Origin: Candidatus Methanoplasma sp. | GTDB lineage: Archaea; Thermoplasmatota; Thermoplasmata; Methanomassiliicoccales; Methanomethylophilaceae | Assembly: GCA_031256955.1 (NCBI GenBank) | Contig: JAIRPP010000013.1 | Coordinates: 124,001-188,000, forward strand | DNA length: 64,000 nt | Reading direction: 5' to 3' | Shown here: positions 60,973 to 64,000 of the stretch, piece by piece | Layout: every line of letters begins with the position of its first letter | Position numbering within the stretch: position 1 is the first letter of the stretch | Position numbers and translations under genes: made by a program | The notes under the pieces: model-generated | What the model was told of the DNA's origin: nothing | Seen by the model: the letters and a program-made list of their open reading frames with translations, nothing else | The model's database searches: none

Positions 60973-61713
60973 TCAGACCCGGACCCATTTCCCGTCGATG
61001 GCCGCGACGCCCTCGGCGGCGACGGTCCCGTCCTCGAGGAACAGCGTCCCCCCGGACGGAACCCAGTCGTCGAACTCGCCCTCGTAGCGGAAGCCGTCCT
61101 CGTGGAACAGCGTCCCCTCTACGGGGGCGCCGCCGCTCCATGTCGCGTCTATGTACAGCCTCCCGTCGGGCTCGTAGAGCCTGCCGCGCCCGCTCTTCTC
61201 GCCGCATGACATCTGCCCCACGTATTCGTACCCGTCGGAGTGCACGTACCTGCCCTCCCCGTCCGGCGCGTTGTCCCTGAACCCCCCCTCGTAGATGCAT
61301 CCGTCCGAGAACCACATCTTGCCCTCGCCCTCCCGCTTGTAGTCCTCGAACCTCCCCTCGTAGCGGGAGCCGTCGGAATACTTCGCCGTGAGGAAGCCGG
61401 TGACCCCTCCCTCGAACTCTCCCTCTATGACGATCCCGCCTTCCCTGGTCAAATGGAACACGCCCCGCCCCTTGTAGTTCCCCTTCTCGAAGCCGCCCTC
61501 GTAGCGGGAGCCGTCCGCATGCACGAGGACCCCCTGCCCGCTGTAATACCCCGTGTCGAAGCCCCCCTCGTAGCGGGCGCCGTCCTCGAACGTCATGACG
61601 CCGCGGCCGTGGGGGACGCCCCCGACCGCGTCCCCGACGTACTTCCTGCCCGCGCCGCGGCCGGTGCCGGTTATCTCCTTCGCGTTTCCCTTCTTCTTGC
61701 CCCAGAGCGCCAT
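60973..61713 (-). CDS. MORN-repeat protein
   Basis: 246 aa made almost wholly of about nine MORN-type repeats (YEGGF..G...G.G.....DG; clear examples YEGGFDTGYYSGQGVLVH and YEGGFRDNAPDGEGRYVH). The N-terminus MALWGKKKGNAKE is basic. MORN repeats form beta-hairpin sheets that bind lipids or proteins, but the partner is unknown here. No signal peptide. Not linked in an operon with its neighbours. Confidence 0.8.
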   Translation of the reverse strand: MALWGKKKGNAKEITGTGRGAGRKYVGDAVGGVPHGRGVMTFEDGARYEGGFDTGYYSGQGVLVHADGSRYEGGFEKGNYKGRGVFHLTREGGIVIEGEFEGGVTGFLTAKYSDGSRYEGRFEDYKREGEGKMWFSDGCIYEGGFRDNAPDGEGRYVHSDGYEYVGQMSCGEKSGRGRLYEPDGRLYIDATWSGGAPVEGTLFHEDGFRYEGEFDDWVPSGGTLFLEDGTVAAEGVAAIDGKWVRV

Positions 61714-62132
61714 CTCCTATCCTCCGTCCCGCCCGCGAGCGCGGGCCTGTGCGACGGGATCGCGCCGCGCGTATTTCAGGGGAGCGCGAGATTCTCGGGC
61801 GGCGCGAACCCCGCGCCGGGGCGGGGCGGCGCCGCGCAACGGTTTTATCGCGCCCCGCCCATGCATCGCGGACGCCGGGTGATGATGCACGGAAGCCGAT
61901 CCGGTGACGATCCCTATGAGTTCTGACGGCGTCGCGGCCCGCGCTCCGCGCGCCTCCCGCCGCGCCGGTCGTAAGCCGCCGCTCGGGGGCGGCTTACGGG
62001 GGATCCATCCTAAGCATATCGTAAGAGTATGGATTTAATTAGCCATATCTTGTCATATCAGAAAATCCGCCCGATTATTCAGGTAAATTCATAAAGTTAT
62101 ATATTGGGGGCACCTTCTAGGTCGTCACTGAT
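61714..62132. other. Divergent intergenic region with a hairpin and the promoter of the GLUG surface gene
   Basis: No gene is seen in these 419 bases. A perfect 10-bp stem GTAAGCCGCC/GGCGGCTTAC lies at 61971-61980 and 61988-61997, without a T-run. The sequence becomes AT-rich after 62005. TTATATATT at 62097-62105 is a good TATA box about 30 bases before ATG 62133. Confidence 0.55.
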
Positions 62133-64000
62133 ATGGGCGCATATTACAAACACAGCAAGAACAAGATGGTCATAATCGCTATAGCCATCGCGATGGAGGC
62201 CGCGTCTTTTATCGCGGTCGCCACCTCTGACCTCGCATACGCCGCGCCGAACGCGGTTTCGACTCCCGATGACTTGAAAAACATCGCGAGCGACATGGCG
62301 GGCGATTACGAGCAGACGCAGGACATAGATTTTACGGGGATCGATCTGAACGGGGGGTATGACCTGACAGTGAGCGTAGTATCCGCAAGCTCATCGGACA
62401 TAACCTTCAAAGTGGAGCCCGCCAATGGCGGGAGCATCGCCGTGAAGGGATACCTCGCATCCGGGCCGAGGATATGGACCGCGTCCTCCTCGGGAACAGA
62501 TTCGGCGAACGTCCAATTCACATACGATTCGTCATATTCGCCTGCCAAGAGCACTCTGCTCCTGGCCGGCAAGGTCGGCTCGGAGCCTTTCGCCATCGCG
62601 ATCGACGCGTCCGGCGCGGACGCGTCCTTCTCCGTAACCAAGAGCTCGAACGGCAACTTCGACCCCATACCGGGGTCGTTCACCGGGACATACAACGGAA
62701 ACGGCCACGCCATAATCGGGTTGGAGGTCAACATCAACTCCTCCATCGATGACATAGTGCGGGCGGGCATTTTCAGAGAACTGGGAGCTGGCGCGACCAT
62801 AGAGAACCTCGAGCTCAGAGGCGGATCCTCCTTCGCATACAACAGCTCCACTACCGGAACCGTCGCGACCGATGCGGTCGGCGCACGTGCTGGGAGCATC
62901 GCATCCGAGGCGCACGGGACTGCCGCCAGCGGAGTCGGGATCGAGAACGTGTCCAACTCTAACATAGTCGCAGGAATCAGAGAGTCTCCCAAGCATTACG
63001 TCCAGGAGGCGTTCGTCGGGGGGCTCGTAGCCTTCGCATGGTGCACCGAGATCGATAACAGCTCCAATGCGGGAGACGTAATCGCCTATGCGGAATCCTC
63101 GTCCGCCTCCCTGAACGGCAGGGTGCGCGTGGGAGGCCTCATCGGGGTGGCTGGAGACTATCGCGACAAGAACCATAACGGCGCGATGACCGTGAGCGAC
63201 TCGCGTAACGAAGGAAACGTGATTGCAGAAGGCTCCTGGGCGAGCTTAGGCGGGCTTATCGGCTTTGCAAGGAACGCCCCTCTGACAATCACAGGCAGTT
63301 CTAACATAGGCGACGTGTCCCTGAACGTCTCCCCCCATATCGGAAACGCGGGAAGCGGAGCGGCCATGGCGCCCAACATATATGTGGGGGGCCTCATCGG
63401 CGAAACGTACAACGCACTGACCCCGAACTCAGAGATCCTGATAAAAGACAGCTTTAATGCTGGGAACGTCCGCCTCGACAGAACGACCGCTAATGTAGGA
63501 TATGGATATCAGGTTGCAGTCGGTGGCTTGGCGGGATATCTATCGGGCGATTACCATCCCAACACCACTGGAAGTGCCTGGCGGCCCGACGCGGCCAAAG
63601 TGTCAGTTACGGGAAGCTACAACTCCGGCGAAGTGTATTCGATGACCCGCGCAAACGACACACTATCGATCGGGGGCATCGTCGGGTTCATAATATACCA
63701 CGACAAGATCGAGGACTGCTACAATTCAGGCCAGATCACGGTCGACGGGACGCAGAGGAGATACGCATTCGTTGGCGGCATCGCGGGGGAGATCGATGAT
63801 GCGAATCCGACCACCAAGGGAATCATCGCTAACTGCTACAGCTACGGATTCATAGAGATACCTTCGAATTCCGGATGCTACATCGGGGGCTTCGTCGGAT
63901 ATATATTTAAATATGCTGGAACTCAGAGCTCCACCCAGCTAGACGTGTCACGCTCCATCTATGTCTATTCCGGATCCGGGCCCGCGCCGAACACATCGGG
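62133..64000 (+). CDS. GLUG-repeat surface protein, N-terminal part (runs off the window)
   Basis: Open from ATG 62133 to the window end (at least 622 residues). N-terminal KHSKNKMVIIAIAIAMEAAS is a signal or anchor with the helix continuing to about residue 32, then VATSDLAYAAPNA suggests cleavage. From about residue 280 there are at least seven repeats of the pattern GGL.G......I..S.N.G.V (FVGGLVAFAW, VGGLIGVAGD, LGGLIGFARN, VGGLIGETYN, VGGLAGYLSG, IGGIVGFIIY, VGGIAGEI), which is the GLUG motif of bacterial adhesins. Probably an exported adhesin; the C-terminus is not seen. It is a different family from the BspA/InlB proteins. Confidence 0.8.
   Translation, partial: MGAYYKHSKNKMVIIAIAIAMEAASFIAVATSDLAYAAPNAVSTPDDLKNIASDMAGDYEQTQDIDFTGIDLNGGYDLTVSVVSASSSDITFKVEPANGGSIAVKGYLASGPRIWTASSSGTDSANVQFTYDSSYSPAKSTLLLAGKVGSEPFAIAIDASGADASFSVTKSSNGNFDPIPGSFTGTYNGNGHAIIGLEVNINSSIDDIVRAGIFRELGAGATIENLELRGGSSFAYNSSTTGTVATDAVGARAGSIASEAHGTAASGVGIENVSNSNIVAGIRESPKHYVQEAFVGGLVAFAWCTEIDNSSNAGDVIAYAESSSASLNGRVRVGGLIGVAGDYRDKNHNGAMTVSDSRNEGNVIAEGSWASLGGLIGFARNAPLTITGSSNIGDVSLNVSPHIGNAGSGAAMAPNIYVGGLIGETYNALTPNSEILIKDSFNAGNVRLDRTTANVGYGYQVAVGGLAGYLSGDYHPNTTGSAWRPDAAKVSVTGSYNSGEVYSMTRANDTLSIGGIVGFIIYHDKIEDCYNSGQITVDGTQRRYAFVGGIAGEIDDANPTTKGIIANCYSYGFIEIPSNSGCYIGGFVGYIFKYAGTQSSTQLDVSRSIYVYSGSGPAPNTS

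Overview
The window is GC-rich archaeal chromosomal DNA, most likely from the Methanomassiliicoccales (Thermoplasmata), in particular the host-associated Methanomethylophilaceae. Evidence for Archaea is direct: replication factor C large subunit, the wybutosine enzyme Taw1, a thermosome, the repair protein Nre, an XPD/DinG-like helicase, and TATA-box promoters with several apparently leaderless genes. The order-level guess is inference. It rests on the many BspA-type leucine-rich and InlB-type repeat surface proteins known from gut members of that order. No methanogenesis gene lies in the window.

Layout. 1-4.4 kb: end of a membrane protein, rfcL, taw1, a truncated Schlafen-type ATP-binding regulator, a DUF1294 protein and a flavodoxin. 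4.4-17.9 kb: two tandem BspA/InlB adhesins sharing one leader, a HPr-kinase-like protein coupled to a membrane protein, sfsA, and a 15-repeat InlB-type surface protein whose frame is broken at a run of ten G. 18-25 kb: fluoride channel crcB, a Schlafen AlbA_2 regulator, nitroreductase, a PstI/BsuBI-type restriction-modification pair, tRNA-Ser(UGA), a BASS transporter and a strong candidate for an unassigned structured RNA. 25-30.4 kb: helicase, pyridoxal kinase, acetyltransferase, YgiQ-type radical SAM protein. 30.4-39.7 kb is accessory: an AlbA_2 regulator with duplicated helix-turn-helix units and a minisatellite, a DUF3990 (ADP-ribosyltransferase-like) operon, two unknown paralogues, a DNA glycosylase, a trypsin-like protease, an AT-rich island with repeats, an orphan copy of the DUF3990 partner genes, and an AAA ATPase. 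39.7-46.6 kb: SatP-like transporter, two tandem serine recombinases, two more BspA adhesins and a 56-residue collapsed adhesin gene with its promoter intact. 46.6-64 kb: thermosome, amt-glnK, PH-like membrane protein, radical SAM protein, nre, a collapsed AlbA_2 gene, a CDGSH protein, the coupled hisD-ppk-ppx operon, another AAA ATPase, a MORN protein, and the start of a GLUG-repeat surface protein running off the end.

How it fits together: housekeeping blocks alternate with variable cell-surface and defence modules. The surface genes show three separate signs of variability: a G10 tract, near-identical internal repeats, and a gene deleted down to leader plus tail. Two serine recombinases adjoin the second adhesin cluster. 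The Schlafen-type regulators likewise occur in full-length, N-truncated, internally deleted and HTH-duplicated forms, and three of the four lie beside 11-12 bp tandem repeats.
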